A stretch of 64,000 bases of DNA from Omphalotus guepiniiformis (GCA_028554645.1 JAQOOI010000014.1:1-64000), one strand, 5' to 3'; shown: positions 44,357 to 58,047, counted from the first letter of the stretch. The notes: generated from the sequence alone by a model not told the origin. Numbers and translations: made by a program.

Positions 44357-47300
44357 TTACCAGCCGTTTACTGTGTTTTCTGCCTCTTCATCCTCTCTCG
44401 AGCGTCTCGTCTCTGAAGGTCGGAAGAGGCGTACCAGAGGGAAGGATCGGGTATGGCAGCGTAGTGAGAAGGCTGATATCTTCGCAGTCTTTGACCATTG
44501 TAGAGATTTCGCAAGATGTAGCCTGACCTGGTCATCAACTGGGTAAGTATTCTTGTCTGTCATATCACGTATAATGAACGGTCCATCCCAGCGAGGATGT
44601 AGCTTTGAAGAACGCTCGCTTTTGCGAAGAACAAGGTCTCCAATACCCAAAGCCCGTTCAAAATAGGTTGACGACTCACGATTTTCGGCCGCTTTCTCAA
44701 GACGTTTCCAAAGCCTTCGTATTGGCTTCTTTCCGGAATCGTTCGAGATTCTTGATGTGCTCGAGTCGAGCCTCTTGAAGAGCCGAAAATTTCTTGGTCA
44801 GTAGGTGGTTTCATAACAGTGTCAAATACGGACTGACTCGGGAGTGTTAGTTCTCGACCGTACATCATGAATGCTGGCGAATGTCCTGTACTAGGGTTGA
44901 TATTGAAGCCCTATGGGCTAGCAGCGCGTTCTGGTACGTAGTCGTCCCATTGATCTTGATGGTTGGGAGCAAACAAATCGAGCTAACATTTGAGTCAGGG
45001 TGTCATTGAATTTTTCGAGACGTCCGTTTGTTTGTGGATGGTATGGGGTAGTATGAATATGGCGGATTGACAACCTCGTAAGTAGGTTTTGAAATGCATA
45101 AGACATAAATTCCTCACCATTGTCGGTTAGGACAGCCTTAGGTTTTCCGTAGGTAACCACGATATGACGAAGTAGCGCAATAACTGCATCTGCGGAACGT
45201 TCTAAACGAGGGATTCTGCCAGCGTAAAGTCAGTTCCCATGTCCATAGAAGTAAGAAGGTACTGATTTCCTCGCTACTCTTAGGAAGAGGACCAACAAAA
45301 TCAAACGACCAGACATCTCCTGCATCAACTCTCGGAATCGGATGCATAGGTTGGCTGAGGAAGTGAATCACGTTTCAGAAATTGGCAAGAGTCGCAAGTA
45401 CGGATAGTATACTCAACGATTTCGGTAACATAGGGCATCCAAGCTCGTGAGCGAAACTGAATCAGCGAGCGCATTGATACCAAGGTGTCCAAGATCAATA
45501 TGAAGTTGTTAACCAAATTCTAAGGCTTCCTTAACACTGGTTGGGACTAAGACAATCTGAGGTGGTTGTCCTTCGTGAGTTAATTGATGTCTTTGTAAAG
45601 AGCATCATTTCGTACCATTATATTTCCCTTCGCTAACCACAAGACCTTGAAGTAGATCATTGCGATAAACGCTTCAATGTCTTGAAGACAGCTTCGCGAT
45701 CTGTGGCTGGAGTTCGGTAGCATAGGCGTAAAGTGGTTGATAGTCACTATCGGGGACCTCATCATGTCCAGGACGTCTTGACAAGGCGTCAGCTGCAATT
45801 TGCGAGGATCCAGGACGGTAGATGATCTTTATGTCGAAATGGGAAATGTCGTCGAGAAAGCGGGAGAGACGTCGGCCAAGATGCTTTTGAGTATGGAAAT
45901 ACTTTAATGACTCATGATCTGTACGCACCACGATGGGAGGAGAACCTTCAACGTAGCCTCGAAAACTTCTTAAGAGAGTGTACGATGGCCAACATTTCAC
46001 GTTCCTGAGCTGAATAGCGTTGTTCGGTTGCGGTCATACGGCGAGATTCAAAAAGCAATTGGACGTAAGTCTTTTTCTTTAAACTCGAAACGTTCTTCGT
46101 TGATATCTTCCCCCCCTTGCTTAAGATTCTTGAAGGGTTTAAGACATTGTTGAAGAACAGCGCCAATGCAGTTACCTGAAGCATCCGTGTCAAGGACAAA
46201 GACATGCCAGGGAGTAGGATGGATTAACATACGAGTATGCGTAAGGGCTCGTTTGAGTGCATCGAAAGCTTTCTGACATGATTCTGACCAGTTTATAGCA
46301 GAACCTTTCGAGGGGCACCTTGTAGGAGGTCATACATGGGTCCAGCGACCTGTGCGAAGTGCGGGATGAAACGTCGATAGTAACCTGCGAGGTTCAGGAA
46401 AACCACGAAACCTCTGTGATATTTGAAGGTGGCGGCCACTTGAGGATTGCTTCGACTTTGTCCGGGTTCACTTGTATACCCTTGCCGGAGACAATATGTC
46501 CTAAATAAAGAATCTCGTTGGTGGCCCATTGACATTTGTCAACATTCAATGCTAATCCCTCACTGTTTTAGAGCCTCGAGAACATTCTTGACATCTTGTT
46601 CGTGTTGTTCCAAAGTGGTGGAGTAGATGATGATGTCGTCGAGATATACCATGGCACATTTGTCGATATAGGGCCGCAAGATATCATTCATCATGTTCTG
46701 AAAAGGTTGCAGGAGCATTGGTAAGTCCAAAAGGCATGACGCGAAATGAAAATGACCATATCGACAGGTGAATGCCGTTTTTCTCTTTCGCAGAATCCGA
46801 GAGACGAAACCTGCCAATAACCCTTCGCTAAGTCGAGCGATGTGAAGACAGTAGCATCTTTCAGGTTCTGATATTGATTCGTCTATGCGAGGCAAAGGGT
46901 AGGCATTCTTCTTCGTTAGCCGGTTGAGAACTCGGAGGTCAACACAAGGCCGAAGCTTACCATCTTTTTTAGGAACAAAGATGAGAGGCGAAGACCAGGG
47001 CGAGCTGATTCTTCGATTACACCATCAGCTAGTGCTTCGTCGATAAAGGCTTTCGCAGCCTGAAGTTCAGCCGGCGAATGAGGGCGACCAGCATACGAAC
47101 GAACAGGGGTAGCGCGCTGCAGTGTCAATATCATGTACCCAACGACGTAGAGGTGGGTAACCGACCTTCTCCCGAAAAATCTTAGGGAAAGCTTCTTAAA
47201 GTTGTTCTTCATAGCTTCTCCAAATTTTGCAAATGCAGGCTTCTTCGTAGGAGCTACTGAAGGAGATGGTGGAGGTGGTGGAGGAAGGTTCTCGGTTGAG

Positions 47301-47914
47301 TCCGAGTAGACTGCTTCGGTGGAGTCGTGTGTGGTTGACGTTTCCCAGGTGTCAATGTCATCGTAGTTTGGGAACGTAAGTGTACTGCTCATCAGGCAAT
47401 TCACTGTCGCTATTGTTTGAGAAGCTGAATAGGTCACCTGCAGGGAATGGTGTAGCTGGATAGCGAAGAGCGCGAACCTTGACTGTGGTATGGGTCCGAG
47501 GAGAAGTGATGTCAAGAGAGTTATCATCCCAGTTAAAGATGACGTCGTGGCTCTTTGCGAATCGTTCGACCAGTAAGGAGGTCGTATCTGAACCCAGAGT
47601 CAGTCTCCAATACATACGCAATCATATCTTCCTTCACGCTGCCTATCGTGATCTTAAAACTTCGCAAACTGCGATGTTACAGTCCGACCAGCACCTGCTA
47701 CCTCTCTTGGTTTGAGGAAGATCCCAAAAGTCTGCACCAGCACGTATCGCAACATCACGCCGGATATAGTTATCAGTTGTGCACCTGTGTCCACAATAGT
47801 CTCAACCTCGATGCCATTGTTGCGTCGACGGCCAAAGATAGCTTTGTGGAGAGGTCCAATCTTCGCGGCCATAGACTGGGAGCCCTGTAGTTTCCTCCTC
47901 CAGGTCAAGAGCAA
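44357..47914 (-). pseudogene. pol: pol of the minus-strand gypsy element, frameshifted
   Basis: Protease motif VDTGAQL near 47790. RT with YLDDIIIYS near 46650. RNase H with DTDASGNCIGAVL near 46185. Integrase H2C2-type finger ending TCDSCQ near 45400, with DNGEEF near 45110 and HPQTNGRLEKFN. Final GPFIIRDM near 44570, a GPF-type module. No chromodomain. About ten frame changes separate these blocks, which in order and spacing are a normal gypsy pol. Confidence 0.88.
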
Positions 47915-47999
47915 GAAGGTTCAGGTCTAATCGCGGGTCCTCGCAAGAGGTGGGAAGACTCTTGAGGAAGTTGTCGACCTCTGTCTCCTCTTTCTTCAT

Positions 48000-49187
48000 C
48001 ATTCTGAGAGCTTGTTCATGAGAGAAGGCTTGCGAGAGTATGGATGTGAGCGTGTAGGAGAAGGACCTGGTTGAAGTGGGTTTGGATCCCAATGTAAAAC
48101 ATAGGCTGAGGGTTGCGACGAAGAGGGGTGAAGTGCCGAGGGTTGTTGGGGTTGTTACGAGGCTTATGTGGTAGCCTACAATCCCGTCCATAGTGTCCCA
48201 TCCGGTTGCAGTTGAAGCATCGTACTGTGGACATTATCTCGACTTGATCATTATGGGTCCCGATGGAGGGTCGTTGAGACAAGGGCCTGTTAGTGGGTGG
48301 AGGTCGAGTTGAGAAAATTGTCCAAGTCCATTGGGACTGGGGCACTTGGAGAGTGGGTGGATGGGAAGGAAGATGCTGGAATCGGCGCTGAAGCAGCAAT
48401 GCGCCGCTCAACTTGCCTATCAAGACGATGATTAGGACCTGATGTACCGTTTTGTACCTTTCATAGGTGCGAGCTGCCTCGTAGACGCCTTCCATGGTAA
48501 CAGGTTTAGCATGATTGACATGAAAAGCTATGTCGGGGGGAAGGGCATTGGTGAAGGTGAATTTGCGGTCTCCAAAAGTCATGTCGCGAGCTTCGAGCTG
48601 CATTTCCACCTTTCTGGAAGCGAGAGATGAATTCGGTGATGTTCCCTCGATATGTGCATGAATGGAAGAGAACGACGTAGATCATCAATCCGAGTAGGTG
48701 CATCAAATTGAGCTCGAAGGTTCAGGACCAAGTCATCCCAGGCAAGCGGCTGGTCTCCGTCTCTTGTCGTTTGGGAAAGGTACCAAGTTTGTGCACCTTC
48801 CCGGAATAGAGCACTAACAGTTGCTCCCCAGTTCTCCTTGGGGAATTGAGAGGCGACGAGATGATCCTGCACAATGGAGATCCATGCACGAATATTCTCG
48901 TTATAGGTTCCCGGAAGTATGGAAGGTCTACTCGAAGATTGGAGGGACGACCGGAAGTGGAAGGTGGATGTGACGGAAGGTTGGATGGTAACCTTCGAGA
49001 GTGTGCTTCAGTGAACTCGTTTCTGAGGCGATCAGTAGAGACAGCTTCATTGCGAAGAGTAGCAAGTTCCGCCTCATTCTGAGCAACACGATGGATGATT
49101 TCAGTGAGGATGGGTGAAAGGGTTTCATAGGTCTCGGGAGCCACTGCAGCTGCCAAGCGTTCGAAAAAGCTCGCTGGCGCTGGACAT
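48000..49187 (-). pseudogene. gag: gag of the minus-strand gypsy element, frameshifted
   Basis: Starts at an ATG at 49187 (MSSASEL), shifts frame within a T-run, and continues through AAAVAPETYETLSPILTEI. Retrotransposon-gag-like segments follow (GATVSALFREGAQTWYLS, then NITEFISRFQ) in successive frames. Near 48180 there is a zinc knuckle, CFNCNRMGHYGRDC (CX2CX4HX4C). Frame changes coincide with short homopolymers. Confidence 0.8.
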
Positions 49188-49395
49188 AGTGGAAAGGAAC
49201 TCGGAAGATGAGTTCCGGATGGATAAAGTTTAGTCGACTAGAAACAAGATGAGTTCTCTACGAGGGAGAAGTCAGTTTGGATTGAGAAAACCGGTGCGCA
49301 GAATACGTACAGTCGAGCAACCAGTCTCGAGGGTGAAGTAGAGAAAAAACAAGTAGTAGGAAACTTTGTCAAGCAAGCTTCACTTTTTTAAAAAG

Positions 49396-49731
49396 TGAAA
49401 ATATCGTCCTAAGGTCTCACGGGCCTGAGTCCGGTCAGACGAGAAAAAGGGCGAGAGAATTCTACATTCCGAGAAGTATCTACGACACCTAAATATTGTA
49501 GCTACCAACTACGCAATGCTACGGAATCCGCTATCTAAGTGTACGCAGTTGGAGAACAAGAGAAATAAGACATAGATGAATAAGTCAAGTAGAGAACAAG
49601 AAAGATAAATGAAATACTCGCAGTTATCAGCAACGTTGAGTAATTATGCTTACAGTATGGCGGCGCCAGATATGGTAGTAACGATACAGCCTCCCGGCTT
49701 AGCCTCCGTGCGTAATATTGATGATACAACA
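49396..49731 (-). repeat. 5' LTR of the minus-strand gypsy element
   Basis: 336 bp, TG...CA ends on the minus strand (TGTTGTATCATC to ATATTTTCA). Confidence 0.92.
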
Positions 49732-52700
49732 ACTATTCAACCGACTCACCACCCAACTATTTCCTGGAGACGCGCTTTCTCTACACAAAAGTTTACAAGT
49801 TCTGATATCCAATAATCAGAAAACGACGTGTTGACAACACTTGGATGTACTGTTTCTGATCTCTTTCATTATTGAGCGTTGCGAGCTGACAAAGTAAAAT
49901 ATAGCCTATTCAATCCTTGAATGCAAGCCAACTTTTTTGTTCCCTCGACGATAAGATGTTCCAATATCAATTGCCTGCGGGCCTTCTCATATTCATTGCT
50001 ACAACGGTCCGTCGTGCCATGAGTCTATTAAAAATCTTCTCCGTCCTTTACCAAAACTTATTAATCACTTGAAGCTCACATACTAAGCATACAGATCCCC
50101 AGATTAGGATCGACGAGACTCGCACGAAGGCTATACCTGCAGTACTCCAGTAAAGCTTTGACATGGCCTTGTGAGCCTACCTGGCCGTTACACGACAAGC
50201 GAATGTATGAGTCTATCTACCCCGCACACACGAACGTAAGCAGGCCTGCCTTCTGTGATGTTTTTGAATTAAGTGTCTGGGGGGTTCAGCCTAAGCCTTA
50301 CCCTTCTCGACACTATGTTCCCGATCCTGAAAGTCTTACTCTCCGTGTCATGACTGCCGCTCTTTCTCTCGCTAACCCCCGCTCACTCTCCTTCGACGAC
50401 GGGTCATGATCATCAAGGGTGTCCAAGTTCAAATGATGCAATACCACAGTCGGCGTTTCGCACCATCAACTTCTTCACTTTCTCCACGGTTCTCGCAAAA
50501 AGATGGATCATCTCAGTCCCTCTAAATACATACAGTACTCTCAAAAAAAGAAATCACGGAGCCCTTTCGTTACCGAAACGTTGTTCCGAACTAAAAAAAA
50601 AAAGCCCCAAGACCTTCTCCTGATTACTCACTGACCTGACCCGGTAGACTCTTACACATATACATACACACTGGGGGCTCGACCGCTGACTGCGCCATGC
50701 CTATTCCAGCCCGTTTGTTGGGCGTTGAGTTTAATAGCATCACACGCGGACCGTGGCGATCGAAAAAGGTAAGTGTTTTCTCTTCTCACTGACCCACCTC
50801 TAAACTCAATACTATGTATGGCCCAGATGCGACAACTATCACAGCCTCTTCGTCCTAAGAACAGCTCTTCCCCCTGCTCTACACCCCCTCTGTCGACAGG
50901 CCTCGCTCAGGCTGGCTGGCTGGACCCAATGCCTTCCTTTTCCCTCCGCATCTACTCCGTCGACATCGACATAATCTCCTGTTTTAACCCTCTTCCCATC
51001 ATCTCATAGACGCCCTTGTTCTGAATGAATCCCCATCTTCTCACCACCTTTGGCGGTATGTATGTATGTACATTTTTGAGCCTGTATCAAACAAATCTCG
51101 TAAGTACATATCATATCATGCTTCTTTTAGAGTTCAAGCTGACTTGACGATTCTTTCACGCTCCCATGTAGGAGATCACCAGTCCGAGTCGTTCGTTCCA
51201 CTGCCCTGAGTCTGCCTATCACTGGCAAAGTTATAAAACAACGGCGAACGCGATGTATCGAGGACGCTTCCGGGATATCTCCATGAATAGGTGTATCTAC
51301 TATCTACTATCTAGTACTCGAACTCTCCGCTTCGGAGTCGGCGCGATTGGCGGATTGAATACTGAACCGTTAACAATGTCAACTATTCTCAAGCGCAAAC
51401 GGATGAATCATCGCTTGTCGGAGTTGTGATTCAGATTATATACACTTAGGCTACTACTTAGCCATCTGCATCCCCTCTCAGAAGACCTCTCTACTAAGTA
51501 TGTACTGTATTCCTCATGGAGCGTTTCTCAATACCTTGATACGCGCTTCCTAGTGCGTGAACGCGATCCCGGATAAACACATATACGTATACATACACGC
51601 ATACAGCATATTGAAGGGACTTCTCCGCCGTCTCATCGTCTCTCCGTCTCCTAGTCTCTTTGTCCTCCGTCCTACGTCTCGTACAAAAGGAAAGAATAAA
51701 AAAGGAATATGCCGACTCGGAGTCACCCATTCACGCGATTACAGTATAAAAGCTATATCAACACCTCCCCACCCCGCTCCACTCCACTTCTTCATAAAAG
51801 CTTCCCCTATGTAATCGATGATTCAAGTTCTAACAAAAGCTGTTCACCGGTACTATGGCGCGGCGGCCACCCACCATGCCCTCACTCATCACTCTCAAAC
51901 CTGAGGCCTGAACGTTAACCTCGGAGCGAGCGGGATACTGTCTGATACTGTCTGATACTGTAACTGATACATATCGGATGAAAGGAAAGAAGTCTGAAGA
52001 AGTTCCTTTTCTAATTCTCATTCTCATTCTCATTCTCATTCTCGAGTCTCTGCCGGTTTTCTGCCGTTTCCGTTCAAGAACAACGAGCAATATCCGATGT
52101 TCGCTCGAGCTCACTGCCATGTTCTGCCCGGGACTTCCTCAGCGTTTGCAGGCGTTTGCTACCCGCAGTGAAAACCAGATAATTAACTTGAACGACTCCC
52201 GGGTCCTCAGACTGACGCTCCGGGTCATGACTGAACCGCACCATTGAAAAAGCGGAATATCATCACGGACACTCCTCCTCAAGCTTCAAGGCCTAGGGGT
52301 TCCTGAGGGTGGCCAGTGAATAAAGTGAACGTGAACGTTGGTAAGCACATTCAAGTTCTCTATTTTGAGTGTCATATCAGTGATACGGACATACTTACAA
52401 CGATACAGCTTCAAGTGTGCCTCACGTCAGTCAGCTCAGGTCCCAAGTCACAGTAGCATGCTAGCACTGGGCCCCTGGGGATTCCCCCCGGCGGTCTGGA
52501 ATACACATTACACATCGGAACTTAGAACTTGGAAGTTCGAAATTTGGATACATCGAGACTCGGAGTCTCGGACTTAAGTTCCCCCCCCCTCCCCGAGTAA
52601 TTGGCCAAGACCAAGACTGACCAAGACAACCCCCGGGGAAATATAGGGCTTAGGGAGGGGCCCGGGATGGGGCGCAAACAAATGGTTATCAGTGGTTATC

Positions 52701-55700
52701 ATTGCCAGTATGTATTGTTTTTCACAGCACTGGCATGGGCGTCATTAATATTATCATTTGTTCGAAAATCTCGAGACTCGAGTTCTGTACGCCCACTAAT
52801 TCGAAGGCTGGACTGCGAATTTTGAGCAGTGCGCATATGCGCTGCACACTCGAATGAATGATTATGCATTATGACCTGAGGATGGATCATGAGTCGGCTA
52901 CATACATAGTCACGTACTCAGGGGCTTCCCTTCGCTGGAGTTGGAGTACCCCTCGGATCTTCTGAGAGTCAAGTATGTACATACAACACACTCTGTCCCC
53001 TTCATAACGGAGGACCGTGGGGGACAGAAGGGGACAGAGTGAAGTTCTGTCTACGGTTCTGTCTGTTCTGTCACCGCTGCGGTGTCGACTCGGAGACTCG
53101 GAGACTCGGTGTCAAATGTTCATCTCCTTTGGTGGAATTTCGAATGTGTTCATGTCATGTTCAGGCCGTTCCTTAGTAAGAAGTAAGTAGGAGATTCCTG
53201 GTTCCAAGCCAAGACTTCCATTTGGGCCGCTATGAAAGGCTTGCTGATCGATGAGATTGAAAGCTTTCATAGTACTATCACCAACTTACCGAGTCGACTC
53301 AGCACTGTCCGCATGGAGGAGTACTCGAGTATCAACCCTATCATTATATGTATCGCCTGACAGACGGGACGGTAATAAGTTCACAGTGGTGTACATACAT
53401 ACAGATTGTCAATTTTAACCCCACCACGAACTCCGACTCCGAAGACTCAGTGACTCAATTTCCCGGATTCCTGGCCAGGACAGACTCGGAATTTCAAGTT
53501 CAACGTTCAAATTTGACATCTCGTTCTCATTAACTAACTAACAATTTCCGCACAACAACGTGTTCAATTTCACTGAAAGAAGGTTAGGAAGGGCAACTTG
53601 AAGAAGCCTGAGTACAGTATGTATGTATTACACATGACCGTGATATGTATGAAAGTCGAAAGTTTGGCTCACTCCGTCAATAATAAGACATACATAGATT
53701 TAGAAGATGCCAAGTGCCCGAAAATTCATCTCAGGCTTAATGGGTACGTACCTGCATGCTCGTTAAAAAATAGACTACATACATACCTTCCGCATCTCAC
53801 CCGCACCTCTTATAGCTATCATCTACGCCACTCAACCAGCCAGCCATTCAATTAAATATCAATATTCATGCCATGCACAGTGCCAAAATCTCAGAATCAG
53901 AATCATTGCATGTGCATGCTCGCTCGATCGGACCTTCCGAGAACCGCGTCGACACGACTGCAAACTTGGGCCTCACCAGCCTCGAACGCTGGCTATCTAT
54001 GTACTGATGTATGTAGTGTCCTTCTCGCTTATCATATCCTACATCCCTACCGTGACATATATCTTGTCCTATATCGGCTCACACACAAGCGATGTGATGT
54101 GATTGACACCAAGTATGTACTTAGGAAGAGAATCGGAATTCGAAGGAAGGAAAAACAAATACCGTGACATACAGACCTATGGATAATAAAATGAAATGGA
54201 AATGAAATGACACTGATCAGACACGTTGGGGTGCTGGGTGCGGAGATGAAGTGATTCGATGTTGAACGTTTGAACTTTGAATCCTCGAAGGGTCACTGGC
54301 AGGCAAGGTGAGTTCTAAGCAAAGCAATTAGTACTTACTTACTACGTAGGGTTCTACATACATACAACCCGTCACAACATAAAGCTCAAAGGCCTTGCTG
54401 CCACTGATTCCGGTTCGCCCAAACTCGGAGAGCGAGAACCAAACTCGGGACACACCCGGCACCACATCAGATTCTAATTTCTGCTGCAGCCTGCCATGAT
54501 TCAGAATTACACGACCCACGAGTTCACGTCCCCGAGTTATTCGGGTTCGTAATGCTTTACGGCTTTACGGAAGCATCTACATATCGCTATCATACATATC
54601 TTACAGAGAAGACTCAAGGGTAGGCTAAGTATACAATACCCTTATGAACCCGAACCCCTTCGATGAATGAAATTCGTACGAATCGTACATAAGTAGAAGC
54701 GTAAGCGCCACTACTTATCTAGTATGTATCAGAGCAGCTGCCAGCATGAGGAAATGAGGAAATAGGAGGAAATGAATGAGTGAAGGCCTGAGGACGCGGA
54801 CAAGCAGGGACAAGCGAATACCCTTAAAGAGTAAAACACACCTTTAAATGCTCAAATTCAAAGCTCAAGGGACGATTCGCAGTGAGGTTGATCCCTGCAG
54901 GAAGGAAGTCTATACCTACTTACCGAGCACCTACCGCCAACCTATCGCTACACACAAATTGACGACTCATGTAAACGTATTTTGTACTAAGTCGGCTCGA
55001 ACATTTCCTCCAAGTACAAATACTCGAGAAGCGTGAAACACATCAGCACGGCACGCACGACGTTCTAAGTATTTTCTTCCTCCCAGGACCCCATGTGTGT
55101 GTGTTAAGAAGACTTAGAAAGCACAGTGCCAGAGTCCATCCCATCGCAAATCAAGACTCTGTTCGACAGCAAGCCTGCCTGGGACGTATTTTTCGGGCCG
55201 ACCCGATATCCCGATATTATTACATATTCCCGCGTTCGGTCCCAAGGCCGATGTCGTGGGTGGGTGTGCCGAGTGTCCTTTGTGGTTTTTTCACGTAGAT
55301 GAATTTGTTCACGAATCACTGAATTTTCTTCGAAGCTCAAAGATTACTGTACAGGAAACATTCCCATTTCTGACACTACACCTTTCAACCTTTCATCACA
55401 GTATTCTGTCAATGGCCCCTCGGTTCAGGTCGAGTCAGCACAATTTTATGTGTTGTTTCCGATCACAGGAGCATTCATGGATGTGGACTCTGCACTGGCA
55501 ATCATTGCCATGTAAGTATTCGACGACGACTGCATTGAAACCCGGATAACAACGATCCCTTCGGAAATGCCCCCGTCAAGTAATTTAATGATCAGTACTC
55601 AGTTCATGAATCTCGTTGATTGATTGACGGGCACTTAGTTTAGTTGCAGGGCCAAGCAGTTTTGCCCAAAACCCATCTGGAATTCCTTGTAAGACCACTT

Positions 55701-56400
55701 TGTTTGCAACTTGCTGCAATACATGTTGGCCGGTGTAATCGGACTTTGGATTTATTCTACTATGTACTACTCAAAAGTAGAACCAGTACTACTCAGAAGG
55801 CTTTGATTTTTATATCGTTGCTTTAGATAGAGAAGACGACGACGACGTACGGTAGTGCGAGAGGCCAATGATCTGACACCGCCTACTCCGGAACTGCCAG
55901 GCTCGTCAAAAGACTTTCGCAACCACTCTATAGACTATACTTAGCTCCTAGTTCCTACCGTGCCCCTCAAGCAATCCTCCCCAGCCGAATCGCGTGGCGG
56001 CGTAACCTTACCATGCCCATGCCAGCAACTTTGCGACTTCGAGACGCATACTGTTACACCGCAGCTCAGGCTTGGTTGTATTATCGTCTTAGCGCGAAAG
56101 CAAAGGCACTTAGGCAATGTGTTTTTCGGAATCGCTCCCTCAGGAGGCGGAGCTACTACATCGGATGCGCGTCGATAGCCTACAAGTTCAGACTCGGATG
56201 TGTGCAGAAATGTTCATATGTTGGATTCGGCTGTAGGCGTCCAATATCATGGTTAGTAATCAGCTTGCGGCTCAGTGACAGTAAGTGGTTACAAGGAGAT
56301 CATTACGCAGGAAAATGATTTCTTGAGATCAATGGGATATGAAGAAACATGATATACAATTGCAACACCAACACCGAAGCCAAACTACTAAAACCCCTCT
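49732..56400. other. 6.7-kb gene-poor interval
   Basis: No convincing gene. A short frame at 50696 (MPIPARLLGVEF) ends at a perfect GTAAGT donor and could be a small first exon, but nothing recognisable follows. The interval is dotted with ACATAC/GTATGT runs (for example 51057, 52975, 53395, 53615, 53770, 54355) and with GACTCGGAG-type repeats (53090, 52555). A TCTCATTC run lies at 52010-52045. Confidence 0.5.
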
Positions 56401-56503
56401 CCGTAAGTAACTACATAGCTCCCCAACCCCCACACTCAACCACTCACCCAACCACCCACCCACTCAACCACCCACCCACCCACTCACTCACTCCATCACT
56501 CAC

Positions 56504-58047
56504 TCACTTCGCCTCCTCCAACTCCTTAACAATAACCTCCACAGTCTCCTCAAGCGCCTCATAAACACTCTCCTTCTCCGAATGTTCAGCTGACCAACCG
56601 AATTTCGCGAGTCTTTCGGCGAGACAGAATGAGGAGCTGCCGAAGAGATCTGCGGCTTCAAGTGTGAGGGGGGGTGGGGGGTTGGGGTTGGGGTTGTCAG
56701 TATATATAAGTAGGGTGATGTTGAAGTAAAGGGATGTTGGGGCCCTGGGGGGGGGGGGGGGGGGAGACTCACCGATTCCCATGGAATCTACGACGGATTG
56801 TGGTAGGGGCTTTGATCCACCGTGAGGGATTATACCGTGTTTGTGGAGAGCCTTTAAAAGAGTTTAACGTTTAACGTTTATCTTTATGATGGGGACAATG
56901 GATGATAGAATGAAAAGACGAAAGATAGACTCACATCCCCAATCGTCCTCGTAACTTCACCCATATGAGCCAAATGATTCGAAATCACCCAATCTACAAA
57001 GTTAACCCGCGCCAGCCAACCCACCCACGCACCCAGACAATACGTCAGTACATGCATGCCAAACGAACCAAAGCCGGGGTAGACTTGAGCTTGAACTCAC
57101 AAAATCCTTCTTCGCCCTCATCAGCCCTCCCATCAATAGCAGCTTTCAGAAGTGTCGTTACGGCAGAAGCTACGTCTTTGACGTGGATATCGTTCATGAC
57201 GTTTCTGCCTGGTCCGACTGTTGAGGCTTGTCCGATTGATTTTGCGAGGTTGGCGATTGCGAGGTAGCCTGGGGATACTTTGTGTAGACCTATAGGAGGA
57301 AATCATCTTGTGATCAGAACCATTGTGTAGTGTGTGGATGGAATGATGGGTAGGTACGTGCCTCTTCCGATGCCTATTCAAGTTTCGTTGAAGTTCATTC
57401 GTGAGTATAGACCTACGTGCCGTGCAAGCGTACTAACGACTCCTCTCACCATAAATCTGACCAGGCATAACAACAATACTTCGTACACGCGCTTTCTCAT
57501 CTTTATTCTTATCAACAACACCCTGAAACGCACTAACGACTCTAGGATCACGAGAATCACTGAGTTTGAAACCAATGTCACGCCAGATTTTTTGGGGCAT
57601 TATGAGGTTGCCTCGGGCGTAGTCTGCGGCGAGTGCGGTACCGTACATGTGGATGTAGATGGGAGGGTTGGATGGGTTGGTTTGGCTTCGGGTTGATAGG
57701 CCTTTTAGGGTGGCTAGTTGTTCGATCAGCATGCGGAATGGAATAGAATGGTGTAGTGGTGACTTACCATTCAAACTTGGAACATCCAAAGCAGCAGCAA
57801 CGTTAATAACAACATCAGCCCCCGCAACTTCTCTCTCTAGTAGTTCGGAATCACTAAGATCACCCTCGATGGGTACGAGTCCAGGGTGAAGGGCCCGAAG
57901 GAAAGAAATTTTTTCCGGTGTTGCGTTTCGGATTAGAGCAGTGATTGGGTAGGTGGGTAATTCCTTCGCGAGAGAAATTAGGAGTTCGCCGCCTACGAAA
58001 CCGGATGCACCGAGGAGGAGAATCGTGAGGTTGGAGGAGGAGGACAT
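56504..58047 (-). CDS. NAD(P)-binding Rossmann (extended SDR/epimerase-like) protein
   Basis: Start MSSSSNLTILLLGASGFVGGELL at 58047. The GASGFVGG is the glycine-rich nucleotide-binding loop at residues 13-20. First intron GTAAGT near 57772, ending ACTAG. Later exons: IYIHMYGTALAADYARG, SIVVMPGQIYG, VSPGYLAIANLAKSIGQ, and MNDIHVKDVASAVTTLL, the last a typical late motif of NAD-dependent epimerase/dehydratases. The end is AEHSEKESVYEALEETVEVI at 56504. The YxxxK pair is not obvious, as in atypical SDRs. Probable oxidoreductase or epimerase; substrate unknown. One intron contains an 18-base C-run in the coding sense. Confidence 0.84.
56747..56764 (+). repeat. G18 homopolymer
   Basis: Eighteen consecutive G on the plus strand, inside an intron of the SDR gene just after its GTGAGT donor. 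Confidence 0.9.

Larger units (their letters stand above)
43810..49731 (-). mobile_element. Ty3/gypsy LTR retrotransposon, minus strand, apparent frameshifts
   Basis: 5922 bp, flanked by ACTA on both sides (43806-43809 and 49732-49735). Orientation is minus: the 5' LTR is 49396-49731 and the 3' LTR 43810-44152, with polypurine AAGGGGGTTA directly before the latter. Gag, protease, RT, RNase H and integrase follow in gypsy order but in many short frames. The LTRs differ by six single-base homopolymer indels and one 3-bp indel, with no substitution, so at least some frameshifts are probably sequence error. I saw no TGG-type primer site after the 5' LTR. Confidence 0.93.

Noticed and set aside
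55256..56320. Short plus-strand ORFs as genes
   Set aside because: No splice model, no motif, and composition like the surrounding non-coding sequence.
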